Part shown: positions 1-8,117 of the stretch, piece by piece
How the letters are laid out: the number at the start of each line of letters is the position of its first letter
How positions within the stretch are numbered: position 1 is the stretch's first letter
Source: Streptomyces albus subsp. chlorinus
GTDB lineage: Bacteria > Actinomycetota > Actinomycetes > Streptomycetales > Streptomycetaceae
Reading direction: 5' to 3'
Length of the DNA stretch: 64,000 nt
NCBI RefSeq assembly: GCF_013302895.1
Contig: NZ_VJOK01000001.1
Coordinates: 7,363,378 to 7,427,377, forward strand
The notes under the pieces: model-generated
Told to the model about the DNA's origin: nothing
Databases searched by the model: none
The model's input: the letters and a program-made list of their open reading frames with translations, nothing else
Program-made: the position numbers and the translations under genes

Positions 1-1
1 G

Positions 2-490
2 ATCACGGCCGTCAGCCCGCTCTCGGCCGTCTTGATCACACCGCTCGTCGCACGCCTGTGGGGCCGTCTCGGGGAGCGGCAGCCCAAGCCGGTGGCGAAG
101 TTCGCCATCGGGCTCCTCCAGATCGGCTTCGCGTACTTCTACCTCCTCGCCATCTCCACCGCGACGGGGAACGCGACGATCCCGCTTCTCCTCATCCTCC
201 TGTTCATGGTGCTCGCCGGGTCGTCCGAGGTCTACGTCGGACCCATCGGACTGGCGCTGGCGACGAAGATCGGACCGGCCAGGCTCAAAGCCCAGATGGT
301 CGGGCTGAACTTCCTCACCCTGGCTCTCGGCTCGTCGCTCTCCGGCCTGCTCGGCCAGCTCTTCGCCGCCCTCCCGAGCGCCGCCTACTTCGCGATCGTC
401 GCGGGCTCCGCGGTCGTTCTCGGCGGGGCACTGCTGCTCGCCCGTAAGCCCCTGAACCGGGCGTTGTACGCGGGGCTCCAGGCGGAGTAG
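2..490 (+). CDS. POT/PTR-family peptide transporter, C-terminal part
   Basis: This is the last ~160 residues of a proton-coupled oligopeptide transporter; the start lies left of the window and the frame is open to the first base. It shows several hydrophobic membrane segments, a segment reading SSEVYVGPIGLALATKI and a following LKAQMVGLNFLTLALGSSL. Both are typical of the last helices of PTR2/POT proteins, which import di- and tripeptides with protons across the cytoplasmic membrane. The upstream residues TPLVARLWGRLG match the loop that precedes the C-terminal half in the family. It is convergent with the glycosyltransferase that follows. Another MFS family is possible, but the SSEV..GP motif favours POT. 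Confidence 0.75.
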   Translation: MTAVSPLSAVLITPLVARLWGRLGERQPKPVAKFAIGLLQIGFAYFYLLAISTATGNATIPLLLILLFMVLAGSSEVYVGPIGLALATKIGPARLKAQMVGLNFLTLALGSSLSGLLGQLFAALPSAAYFAIVAGSAVVLGGALLLARKPLNRALYAGLQAE

Positions 491-558
491 CCGCACCAGG
501 GCTGTGCTGGGCCTCCTTCACGGCAGCGCCCGGGGCGGCGAAAGCCCGGGGGGAGGCC

Positions 559-585
559 GACGGGGACCGGGGGAGGAGCCCCGTC
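559..585. terminator. GC hairpin between convergent genes
   Basis: A perfect 7-base inverted repeat, GACGGGG and CCCCGTC, is separated by 13 bases in the gap between the transporter and the convergent glycosyltransferase. There is no T-run, which is usual for streptomycete terminators. It is called on position and symmetry only. Confidence 0.35.
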
Positions 586-685
586 CGGGACCGCACCGAC
601 GCGGGCCGTCGGTCGCCGTGCCCGACCGGGGACACCGGGAGTGCGTGCCGTCGTCCGCGGCCCCGGCCCCGCGCTGTTGTGCACT

Positions 686-1924
686 TCACACGGACACGTG
701 CGGCGGCTCTTTCCCGGCGATGGTGTCGAGCAGCAGCTTCGCGGCCACCCTCGCTCCGTCGGTGCGGATCGCACCGGCCACGGACCTCGCCCGTGTCCGC
801 GCCTGCGGCGACAGGGCCGTGGCGAGCGCGGACGAGAGGGAGCCGGGGGTCGGCGTCGTCCCCTCGTGTGCCGCACCGATGCCCAACTCGGCCACTCGCC
901 TCGCCCAGTACGGCTGGTCCGCGATCCGCGGGACCACCACCTGGGGCGCCCCGGACAGCGCCGCCGTCGTCGTCGTACCCGCGCCGCCGTGGTGAACGAC
1001 GGCGGCCACGCGGCGGAACAGCGCCTGCTGGTTGACCTCTCCCACGACGAAGCAGTCGTCGGAGTCGTCGATCGGGGCCAGGTCCGCCCAGCCGCGGGCG
1101 AGGACCAGCCGACGGCCCCGCGCCCTGACCGCCTCCGTGACCGCGCGGGCGATGTCGTCGGGGGCATGCGCGGCCATGCTGCCGAAGCCCACGTACACCG
1201 GCGGTTGGCCGACGTCCAAGAACGCCTCCAGCTCCTCCGGGAGCGGCCGGTCGTCCGGCAGGATCCACGCCCCGGTCCGCACGAGGTCGAGGTCCGTCAT
1301 GCCCTGCGACGGGCACAGCGTCGGGTCCGCCGCCAGCCACGGCCGGCCGGTGAGGACGTGGTCGCGTACGTTGTCCACCGGCGGCAGGCCGAGCGCCGCC
1401 CGATGGCTGTTGAGCGCATCGCCGTACAGCGCGTTCACCCGCTGGGCGTCCTGCTCCCACAGCACCCGGTTGTCGGTCTCGCTCCGCGGCGACGGTGTGC
1501 CCGGCCGCCGCCCAGGGGGAAAGCGCCGCGACGGCAGGCCCAGGGTGTGGAAGCAAGCGAGCACATACGGAAGGCCCAGCTTCTCGGCCACGTCCCGTGC
1601 GCCGGCCGGCATCAGACCGGTCGCCAGCAGCGCGTCACACCCCTCGGCGGCTGCCATGAGCGTCTCGAACCGTGCCGCGACCAGCTGAGGCGCGAGCCGG
1701 AACGCGTCCTCGGCCGTCGGTGGCTTCGTGCCGGCCACCACCGAGCGCACTGCCGGGCCGAGCGGCACCAGCGGCACCCCGGCACGCGCCAGCAGCGCCG
1801 CGAACTCCTTGTCCGGCGGCGCGCAAACCCGGGCCTCCGCACCGAGTTCCCGCAGCCCCACCGCCAGTCCTGCCAACGGTTCCACATCTCCGCGCGATCC
1901 CCACGTCGTCAACAGCACACGCAC
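686..1924 (-). CDS. GT1-family (MGT/UGT-like) glycosyltransferase
   Basis: The product (412 residues) should transfer a nucleotide-activated sugar to a small acceptor in the cytoplasm. The N-terminus VRVLLTTWGSRGDVEP is the classical start of macrolide- and glycopeptide-type GT1 enzymes. Near the C-terminus VVHHGGAGTTTTAALSGAP is the nucleotide-sugar binding signature, followed by Q..WA. The GTG at 1924 was chosen because GGGAG lies seven bases upstream and the protein then begins exactly at the conserved beta strand; longer in-frame starts add 35 unrelated residues. No aglycone or deoxysugar genes are nearby, so it may act in drug inactivation (macrolide glycosyltransferase style) or on a product made elsewhere. 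Confidence 0.85.
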   Translation of the reverse strand: MRVLLTTWGSRGDVEPLAGLAVGLRELGAEARVCAPPDKEFAALLARAGVPLVPLGPAVRSVVAGTKPPTAEDAFRLAPQLVAARFETLMAAAEGCDALLATGLMPAGARDVAEKLGLPYVLACFHTLGLPSRRFPPGRRPGTPSPRSETDNRVLWEQDAQRVNALYGDALNSHRAALGLPPVDNVRDHVLTGRPWLAADPTLCPSQGMTDLDLVRTGAWILPDDRPLPEELEAFLDVGQPPVYVGFGSMAAHAPDDIARAVTEAVRARGRRLVLARGWADLAPIDDSDDCFVVGEVNQQALFRRVAAVVHHGGAGTTTTAALSGAPQVVVPRIADQPYWARRVAELGIGAAHEGTTPTPGSLSSALATALSPQARTRARSVAGAIRTDGARVAAKLLLDTIAGKEPPHVSV

Positions 1925-2341
1925 TTGCGACTCCCGTTCCTGCAGGTCCTGGCGTTCGGCCGCCGATTCTGCGGCATGACCCGGGCCTTGCGGCAAGCCC
2001 CCCGTTGCGCTATAGGTTGAAAGTGGCAAGGAGTATGTGCTCCGGCCCTTCCCGCCCTTGTTTGCTTTCCCGTTCGGCGCCTCGAAGCCCCGGCGATCCG
2101 TCGGCCTGAAGGCCGGCGAGAGCGCCTGTCGGCCGGCGGGGCCTGCTCGGTGCGACGGCGCGCAAGTGGCAAGCCAGTCGGTGTTGGTGAGCGCGTTTCA
2201 GGGGTATGGCGGGAAGGGACAGCGGCAGGAAGAGCGTTCTTCCGGGCACGCGGGTGGGGCGTGTGGAGGTTTCATCCCGTGTCATGCGCCGCACCGGCTG
2301 CGCATACGTGCGTCGCGTCGAGGAGAAGGGCGCCGAACGCC

Positions 2342-2974
2342 ATGAACAGATCCGCCTCCCGCGGCTTCTTCCGTTCGAGCTGGGCATTTCTGGGCGCCGC
2401 TGCGGCGTCGGTCGTACTGGCCGCCACGCCGAGTGCGGCCGTGCCCGCAAAGGCACCGTACGAGGCTCCGGCCGGGGCCCGTGCGCACGCCGCGCGTGGC
2501 TGCGCTCTCGTCTACTTCGACCTGGGCGAGACCCTGGTGCACACGGACGAGGACTCCAGCACGGGCTACATGCCCGGCGCGGCCGCCTACCTGCGTGAGT
2601 TGCGGAGGCGGAACATCGAGGTCGGACTGATCACCAACGTGCCGTCCTCCTGGGGCGACACCGACGCCGAGCGTGCTGCCGCGCTGAAGAAGGAGGTCGA
2701 CCGGGCCTGGAAGGGTCCCGTTCCCTTCGCCTGGGGGGACTTCGGTGACCGCGTCCTCACCCCGCGCACCGAGGCGGAGCGCAAGCCGTCGCCCGTCCTC
2801 TGGAAACGTGCCAAGGCGGACGCGCACGGCTGCCGCCTCGTCTACCAGGCCGAGACCGCCGAGGAGACCGCCGTGGCCGCGTCCCTCGGCTACGTGGCCT
2901 ACCGGACCGGGCAGCCGTGCCGACCCGCCTACCTCCCGGCACGTCTGATCGAACGCCTGGCCCGCGGCTTCTGA
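2342..2974 (+). CDS. Secreted HAD-superfamily-like protein
   Basis: The product has 210 residues. Residues 1-35 form a signal peptide (positive start, hydrophobic stretch, PSAAVPA cleavage region). The mature part has a HAD motif I, YFDLGETLVHT, with the nucleophile Asp at about residue 60. The usual second acidic residue, two positions later, is Gly (D-L-G instead of D-x-D), so classical phosphatase acid/base catalysis may be missing. A later ITNVPSSWGD strand and a Lys in ERKPSPVLWK fit motifs II and III. The ATG at 2342 follows GAGGAGAAGG and starts directly at the signal peptide. Function is unknown; an exported HAD-fold hydrolase or binding protein is the best description. Confidence 0.7.
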   Translation: MNRSASRGFFRSSWAFLGAAAASVVLAATPSAAVPAKAPYEAPAGARAHAARGCALVYFDLGETLVHTDEDSSTGYMPGAAAYLRELRRRNIEVGLITNVPSSWGDTDAERAAALKKEVDRAWKGPVPFAWGDFGDRVLTPRTEAERKPSPVLWKRAKADAHGCRLVYQAETAEETAVAASLGYVAYRTGQPCRPAYLPARLIERLARGF

Positions 2975-3068
2975 GCCCGCGCGAGCAGCGACCGCGGCCA
3001 AGAGGTGCCGACGTCCATACGGTCTGCCACCGGCCCGTTTGCGAGCCGTGCGGGCAGGTGCCCGATGC

Positions 3069-4022
3069 TCAGCCGGTCACCGTGCGGCACTCCCGCTCGT
3101 CCCGCCGGGGAAGCGCCGCCGCCGCGGCGTGCAGCAGGTCGAGTGCTTGGGGGAGGAAGGGGTTGGGGTCGGTGGTGCGACGGGTGGCGTAGACACGACG
3201 GGTGTGGCTGGGGTCGGTGAGCCGGACGAGGCGCGTCCCCGGAGCCTCCGACGCGTTCGGGGCGTCCACCACGGCCAGCTCGGGCGCGATGGCCACCCCC
3301 AGCCCCTGCCGGACCAGCTCGTAGGGCAGGTTGTAGTCGTTCGTACGGAAGAGCACTTCGGGCAGGAAGCCGCCGGCGGCGCAGATGTGGCGCAGACAGC
3401 GTGCGGCGTCGGTGTCCTCGTGATAGCTGATCCAGCGCTCGTCCCGCAGCTCGGCCAGGCGCAGGTGCGGCCGTTCCGCCAGGGGGTGCGCCGCGGGAAG
3501 GAGCAGGTAGAGCGGCTCCTCCAGTACCAGCGTGTGCTCCAGGCCCTCGGGCCAGTTGTGCGGCACCACGCCGTACTCGAAGATCACGGCCAGGTCCAGC
3601 CGCCCCTCCAGCACCGCGGGGACCGTGACCTGCGGGTCGCCCTCCTCGTAGCGCACCTCGACCTCCGGCCGGTCGCGGAGGAACCCCGCCAGCACCGTCG
3701 GTACCAGCCGGAACCCCGCGGACCAGAAACTGCCCAGCCGCAGGCGCCCGCGCTCGGCGGCGGCGTAGGCGCGCATCTCGTTCTCCGTCGCCGACAGGTC
3801 GGCCAGCAGGCGCCCGGCGCGCCGGGCGAGCCGCAGCCCGGCCGGGGTGGGCCGCACGCTGCGCGGTGAGCGTTCGAAGAGCCGCACGTCCAGGGCGCGT
3901 TCAATGGCGGAGATCTGCTGGGAGACGGCGGAGGGCGTGTAGCCGAGGCGCTGGGCGGCCGTGCGGAAGGAACCGGCGGCGACCACCTCGCATATGGCCT
4001 GCAGCTGCGGCGGGGTCAGCAT
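3069..4022 (-). CDS. LysR-family transcriptional regulator
   Basis: The product is 317 residues, normal for the family. An N-terminal winged helix-turn-helix (AAQRLGYTPSAVSQQI, about residues 22-37) is followed by a LysR effector-binding domain (residues ~90-300) with the usual substrate-binding two-lobe pattern. It is transcribed divergently from the amino-acid ABC transporter and amine oxidase genes, with 131 bp between the two starts. That is the standard layout for a LysR protein controlling its neighbour in response to the imported compound. The effector is therefore probably the transported amino acid or its oxidation product (inference). Confidence 0.9.
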   Translation of the reverse strand: MLTPPQLQAICEVVAAGSFRTAAQRLGYTPSAVSQQISAIERALDVRLFERSPRSVRPTPAGLRLARRAGRLLADLSATENEMRAYAAAERGRLRLGSFWSAGFRLVPTVLAGFLRDRPEVEVRYEEGDPQVTVPAVLEGRLDLAVIFEYGVVPHNWPEGLEHTLVLEEPLYLLLPAAHPLAERPHLRLAELRDERWISYHEDTDAARCLRHICAAGGFLPEVLFRTNDYNLPYELVRQGLGVAIAPELAVVDAPNASEAPGTRLVRLTDPSHTRRVYATRRTTDPNPFLPQALDLLHAAAAALPRRDERECRTVTG

Positions 4023-4153
4023 CAGCCGAACTTAACACCCTGTCCGGCAACGTTCATTCTCTCTGACCTTGCCCGGGCCTGAGCCATCCCGCAGATTGGG
4101 CGTCCACCAGCCCAAGCCCCGGCCCTGACCAGCAGCTGCAGAAGGGAGGCACC

Positions 4154-5065
4154 GTGCCCGGAAGGCATGTGCGGGCCCGTGCCACCGCACTTCCCCTGGC
4201 GCTCGCGGCGCTGCTCACCTCGACCGCGACGGCCTGCGGCGGCACCGCGACCGTCAACCAGTCCAAGGTGCCCGCCCAGCGCGTCGACCCCGCACTCCGC
4301 TCCCTGCTCCCGGCGGACATCCGCGAGAAAGGGTCACTCACCTCCGCCGTCGGCAACGACTATCCGCCGCTGTCCCTGCTGGACATCGACAACAAAACCG
4401 TCATCGGCGCCGAGCCCGACCTCGTCCGCGCCATCGGCCAGGTCCTCGGCGTCCGCGTGCACCTCGTGCAGGCGAACTTCGACAGCATCATCGGCGGTGT
4501 CAGATCCCACCGCTACGACGTGGCGATCCAGGCCATGCTCGACAAGAAGGAGCGCCAGGAGCAGGTCACCTTCGTCGACTACATGAAGACCAGCAGCTCG
4601 ATCCTCGCCTCCGAGCAGGCGGCCGACGACCTCGACTCGCTGGCCGGGCTGTGCGGCAGCCAGGTCGCCGTCGAGCAGGGCACCTCGCAGGTGGACGACG
4701 TGGCGGCGCAGGCGAAGAAGTGCGCGGCGGCCGGCAAGCCGGAGCCGGCCAAGCTGGTCTTCCCCGACTCCGTCGGCTGCTTCCAGGCCCTGTCCACCGG
4801 CCGCGCCGACGCGTTCGTCGGCGGCACCCCCACCGTCGTCTACCAGGCGGAGATGTCGCACGGCAGGTTCCGTACGGCCGGCGAGCCGTACCGCTTCCTG
4901 CCGTACGGGATCCTGATCAACAAAGAGGAGCGGACCTTGGTACGGGCGATCCGCGGTGCCCTGCAGAAACTCATGGACAACGGCACCTACGCGAAGATCC
5001 TCAAACAGTGGAACATCCGGTCGGGGGCGCTGAAGCGCGCCACGGTGAACGGGGGCACGGCATGA
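4154..5065 (+). CDS. Polar amino-acid ABC transporter substrate-binding lipoprotein
   Basis: The product (303 residues) is a periplasmic-binding-protein type II (SBP family 3) protein. The N-terminus has an RHVRAR positive region, a hydrophobic stretch and Cys28 in TATACGG, an imperfect lipobox that would anchor the protein on the outside of the membrane. Family-3 signatures are visible: YPPLSLLD near the start of the mature domain, GAEPDLVRAIGQVLG and YDVAIQAMLDKKERQEQ. The start is the GTG at 4154, with GAAGGGAGG six bases before it. Its TGA overlaps the permease ATG, so the two are translationally coupled. The ligand is likely a cationic or polar amino acid, amine or opine; sequence alone does not decide. 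Confidence 0.9.
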   Translation: MPGRHVRARATALPLALAALLTSTATACGGTATVNQSKVPAQRVDPALRSLLPADIREKGSLTSAVGNDYPPLSLLDIDNKTVIGAEPDLVRAIGQVLGVRVHLVQANFDSIIGGVRSHRYDVAIQAMLDKKERQEQVTFVDYMKTSSSILASEQAADDLDSLAGLCGSQVAVEQGTSQVDDVAAQAKKCAAAGKPEPAKLVFPDSVGCFQALSTGRADAFVGGTPTVVYQAEMSHGRFRTAGEPYRFLPYGILINKEERTLVRAIRGALQKLMDNGTYAKILKQWNIRSGALKRATVNGGTA

Positions 5066-6012
5066 CCGAGACCCTCGTGCGGGCGGGTGCCGGCGGCGCC
5101 GGCTCCAGCGGTGCGGCCGAGTCCCTCCGCGCTGTCCCGCAGCGCCGTCCGGGATTGCGCCTCGCCGCGATCGTGGTGACCTTCCTGCTGGTCTTCCTCC
5201 TGGAGGGCTGGATCACCAATCCCCGTATGCAGTGGGGGACCGTCGGCGAGTTCCTCTTCTCACCGGTGATCATGGAGGGACTGCGCACCACGCTGCTGCT
5301 GACGGTGCTGGCCATGGCGCTCGGTGTCGTCGGCGGCGTGGTCCTCGCCGTTCTGCGGATGTCCTCGAACCCGATACTCTCCCAGCTGAGCTGGTGCTAC
5401 ATCTGGGTCTTCCGCGGCACCCCGCTGCTGGTCCAGCTGCTGTTCTGGTACTTCCTGTCCGCGGTCGTCCCCACCGTCGGGCTCGGCATCCCCTGGGGGC
5501 CGACGTTCGTCCAGGCCGACACGAACACCCTCATCACCCAGCTCACCGCCGCCGTACTCGGCCTCGGCCTGCACGAGGCGGCGTACATGGCGGAGATCGT
5601 CCGCGCGGGCATCACCTCCGTCGACGACGGCCAGAACGAGGCCGCCCAGGCGCTGGGCATGTCCCGGGGGCAGACCCTGCGCCGCATCGTCCTGCCGCAG
5701 GCGCTGCGCATCATCATCCCGCCCACCGGCAACCAGGCGATCTCCATGCTGAAGACCACCTCACTGGTCTTCGCCATCGCCGTACCCGAGCTGCTGACCT
5801 CCATCCAGGGCATCTACTCGCGCAATTTCCAGCAGGTTCCGCTGCTGGTCGTCGCGTGCTTCTGGTACCTGGTGGCGACCTCCGTGCTCAATGTCGGCCA
5901 GTTCTACCTGGAGCGCCGTTTCGGCCGCGGAGCCAGCCGCGACCTGCCGCCCACCCCGCTCCAGCGGCTGCGCGCGGCAGCCCGTAAGAACCGTGAGGAG
6001 ACGGCACGTTGA
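5062..6012 (+). CDS. Amino-acid ABC transporter permease (HisMQ type)
   Basis: This is the membrane permease of the same importer, 316 residues. An N-terminal variable tail is followed by a first membrane helix and then the conserved HisM/GlnP-type core. The EAA loop that contacts the ATPase is clear: EAAQALGMSRGQTLRRI followed by LPQALRIIIPPTGN. There is a single permease gene, so it probably works as a homodimer. The ATG overlaps the previous stop (ATGA), and its own TGA overlaps the TTG start of the ATPase gene, so all three are coupled. Confidence 0.93.
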   Translation: MTETLVRAGAGGAGSSGAAESLRAVPQRRPGLRLAAIVVTFLLVFLLEGWITNPRMQWGTVGEFLFSPVIMEGLRTTLLLTVLAMALGVVGGVVLAVLRMSSNPILSQLSWCYIWVFRGTPLLVQLLFWYFLSAVVPTVGLGIPWGPTFVQADTNTLITQLTAAVLGLGLHEAAYMAEIVRAGITSVDDGQNEAAQALGMSRGQTLRRIVLPQALRIIIPPTGNQAISMLKTTSLVFAIAVPELLTSIQGIYSRNFQQVPLLVVACFWYLVATSVLNVGQFYLERRFGRGASRDLPPTPLQRLRAAARKNREETAR

Positions 6013-6809
6013 CACTCACCGGGACACCGCACGACGCCCGCGCGGCGGGCCGGGCCGTGATCAGGGCCGAGAGCGTGCACAAGAGCTTCGGCCGGACCGA
6101 AGTGCTCAAGGGCATCGACCTGACCGTCGCGCCCGGCGAGGTGATGTGCCTGGTGGGCCCCTCCGGGTCCGGCAAGTCCACCTTCCTGCGCTGCATCAAC
6201 CACCTGGAGACCATCGACCGGGGCCGGCTCTACGTCCGCGACGAACTCGTCGGCTACCAGGAGCGCGACGGCCGGCTCCACGAGCTGAGCGAGAAGGCCG
6301 TCTCCCGCCGCCGCCAGGGCATCGGCATGGTCTTCCAGCGCTTCAACCTGTTCCCGCACATGACCGCGCTCCAGAACGTCATCGAGGCCCCCGTCCGCGT
6401 CCGGAAGGAGCCCAAGGAGCAGGCACGCGCACGCGGCGCCGAACTGCTCGCCCGCGTCGGCCTCGCCGACAAGGCGCACAGCTACCCCGCTCAGCTCTCC
6501 GGCGGACAGCAGCAGCGGGTCGCCATCGCCCGCGCCCTGGCGATGAAGCCCGAACTGATGCTCTTCGACGAGCCCACCTCCGCGCTCGACCCCGAGCTGG
6601 TCGGCGAGGTGCTGGAGGTGATGCGGGCGCTCGCCGAGGACGGCATGACGATGGTCGTCGTCACCCACGAGATGGGCTTCGCCCGCGAGGTCGGTGACTC
6701 GCTGGTGTTCATGGACGACGGGATCGTCGTGGAGACCGGAACGCCGGCCGACGTCCTGGGCGACCCGCGCCACGAGCGTACCCGCGCGTTCCTGAGCAAG
6801 GTCCTGTGA
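6009..6809 (+). CDS. Amino-acid ABC transporter ATPase (GlnQ/HisP type)
   Basis: The product (266 residues) is the ATP-hydrolysing subunit of the importer. Walker A is GPSGSGKST, the signature is LSGGQQQRVAIARAL and Walker B is LMLFDEPTSALD, followed by the switch His in VVTHEMGFA. The TTG at 6009 is chosen because it overlaps the permease stop (TTGA) and GAGGAG lies eight bases upstream. An in-frame GTG at 6057 would shorten it but lacks a good ribosome site. An insertion around residues 78-100 (ERDGRLHELSEKAVSRRR) extends the region before the Q-loop, as in some actinobacterial polar amino-acid transporters. Confidence 0.93.
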   Translation: MTLTGTPHDARAAGRAVIRAESVHKSFGRTEVLKGIDLTVAPGEVMCLVGPSGSGKSTFLRCINHLETIDRGRLYVRDELVGYQERDGRLHELSEKAVSRRRQGIGMVFQRFNLFPHMTALQNVIEAPVRVRKEPKEQARARGAELLARVGLADKAHSYPAQLSGGQQQRVAIARALAMKPELMLFDEPTSALDPELVGEVLEVMRALAEDGMTMVVVTHEMGFAREVGDSLVFMDDGIVVETGTPADVLGDPRHERTRAFLSKVL

Positions 6810-6869
6810 CCGCCCCGGCCGGGGCCGCCGGCCGTCCTGCCCCCGACCGCCACCCCTGAGGGAGTTTCC

Positions 6870-8054
6870 ATGACCACCCGAGCCGTCGTCATCGGTGCCG
6901 GAGTGATGGGCGCCGCGACCGCTCACCGCCTGGCCGAGGCGGGCGTCAGCGTCACCGTGCTCGACGCCGGCGGCCGTACGCCGGGCACCTCCAGCGCCAC
7001 CTTCTCCATCGACGTCACCCATCTCAAGACCCCCCACTCCTACTTCCTGCTCAACCGGCGCAGTGCCGCGCTCCACCGCGAACTGGAGGCTCAGCTCGGC
7101 GTCGGACGGGACGCCCCCGGATGGCGCCATCCCGTCCCACTGGTCCAGTGGGGCCACAGCGAGGAGGAACAGCGCACCCTCCGCGCCCGCGCCGAGCGCC
7201 TCGCCGCCTGGGGACACCCCTGCCGCAGCGCAGACCCCGGTGAGCTGAGCACGCTGGCACCCGGTGTGGACCCGGCCTCCTGCCGCGCCTCCGAACTCGT
7301 CGTGCACGACGACGCCGCCTGGTACGACGCCCCCCTTCTGGCGCGCGTCCTGCTGGACCGCGCGGCGGCCCTGGGCGCCGACATCCGCCACGACAGCCCG
7401 GTGACCGCGCTGCTGCGGGACGGTGAGCGCGTACGCGGCGCCGAGGCGCGCGGCCGGCGCTTCGAGGCCGACCATGTCGTCAACTGCGCGGGCCCCGACG
7501 CCGGACGCATCGCCGGACTGGCCGGCGTGCGGCTGCCGCTGCGGCAGATCCCCGGCCTGGTGGGGGAGTCCACGCCGCTGCCCGACCCGCTGCGCGCCAT
7601 CGTCGCCACGCCCGGCGTCGATCTGCGTCCTGCCCCCGGTAACCGGGCCTGCGCCATCTCCTGGCCCGTCGACGCCCTTCTCGACCCGGACGCCGCGACC
7701 CCGGTCCCGCCCGAGGCGGACCTGCTCACCCGGTGTTCAGCGATCCTTCCGGCCTTCCGCGCCATGAGCGGCACCCGTATCGGTGTGCGCCCCGTCCCCG
7801 AGGACGGCCTCCCCCTGGCCGGGCCGCACCCGCAGGCACCCGGCCTCTACACCCTCGTCAGCCACAGCGGCGTCACCCTCGCCCCCCTCCTCGGCGCGCT
7901 CGCCGCGCGGGAGCTGACCACCTCCGACCCGGTCCCCGATCTCGCCCCCTACCGTCCCGACCGCGACACCTCGCACCCGGTCCGCGATGAAAGCCTGGCG
8001 ACCATGAGCGGCCACCGCGCGGACGCCGCCCCCGCCGCGCCCGGACTCGGCTGA
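6870..8054 (+). CDS. FAD-dependent amino-acid/amine oxidase (DAO family)
   Basis: The product has 394 residues. The N-terminal Rossmann motif VIGAGVMGAATAHRL binds FAD, and the GVDLRPAPG and VRPVPEDGLPLAGP segments match the DAO fold (glycine, sarcosine and D-amino-acid oxidases, and related opine and hypotaurine-type oxidases). The gene lies 60 bp after the ABC ATPase in the same direction, with GAGGGAG before its ATG. It probably belongs to the same regulon and oxidises what the transporter brings in. The C-terminal tail after about residue 365 is Asp/Pro-rich and probably disordered. The exact substrate is not predictable here. Confidence 0.85.
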   Translation: MTTRAVVIGAGVMGAATAHRLAEAGVSVTVLDAGGRTPGTSSATFSIDVTHLKTPHSYFLLNRRSAALHRELEAQLGVGRDAPGWRHPVPLVQWGHSEEEQRTLRARAERLAAWGHPCRSADPGELSTLAPGVDPASCRASELVVHDDAAWYDAPLLARVLLDRAAALGADIRHDSPVTALLRDGERVRGAEARGRRFEADHVVNCAGPDAGRIAGLAGVRLPLRQIPGLVGESTPLPDPLRAIVATPGVDLRPAPGNRACAISWPVDALLDPDAATPVPPEADLLTRCSAILPAFRAMSGTRIGVRPVPEDGLPLAGPHPQAPGLYTLVSHSGVTLAPLLGALAARELTTSDPVPDLAPYRPDRDTSHPVRDESLATMSGHRADAAPAAPGLG

Positions 8055-8117
8055 CCGGTCCGGCCACGGCTGCGGCGTTCGACGGCGGGACGGCGGGACG
8101 GAGCGAACAGGGCCCTC

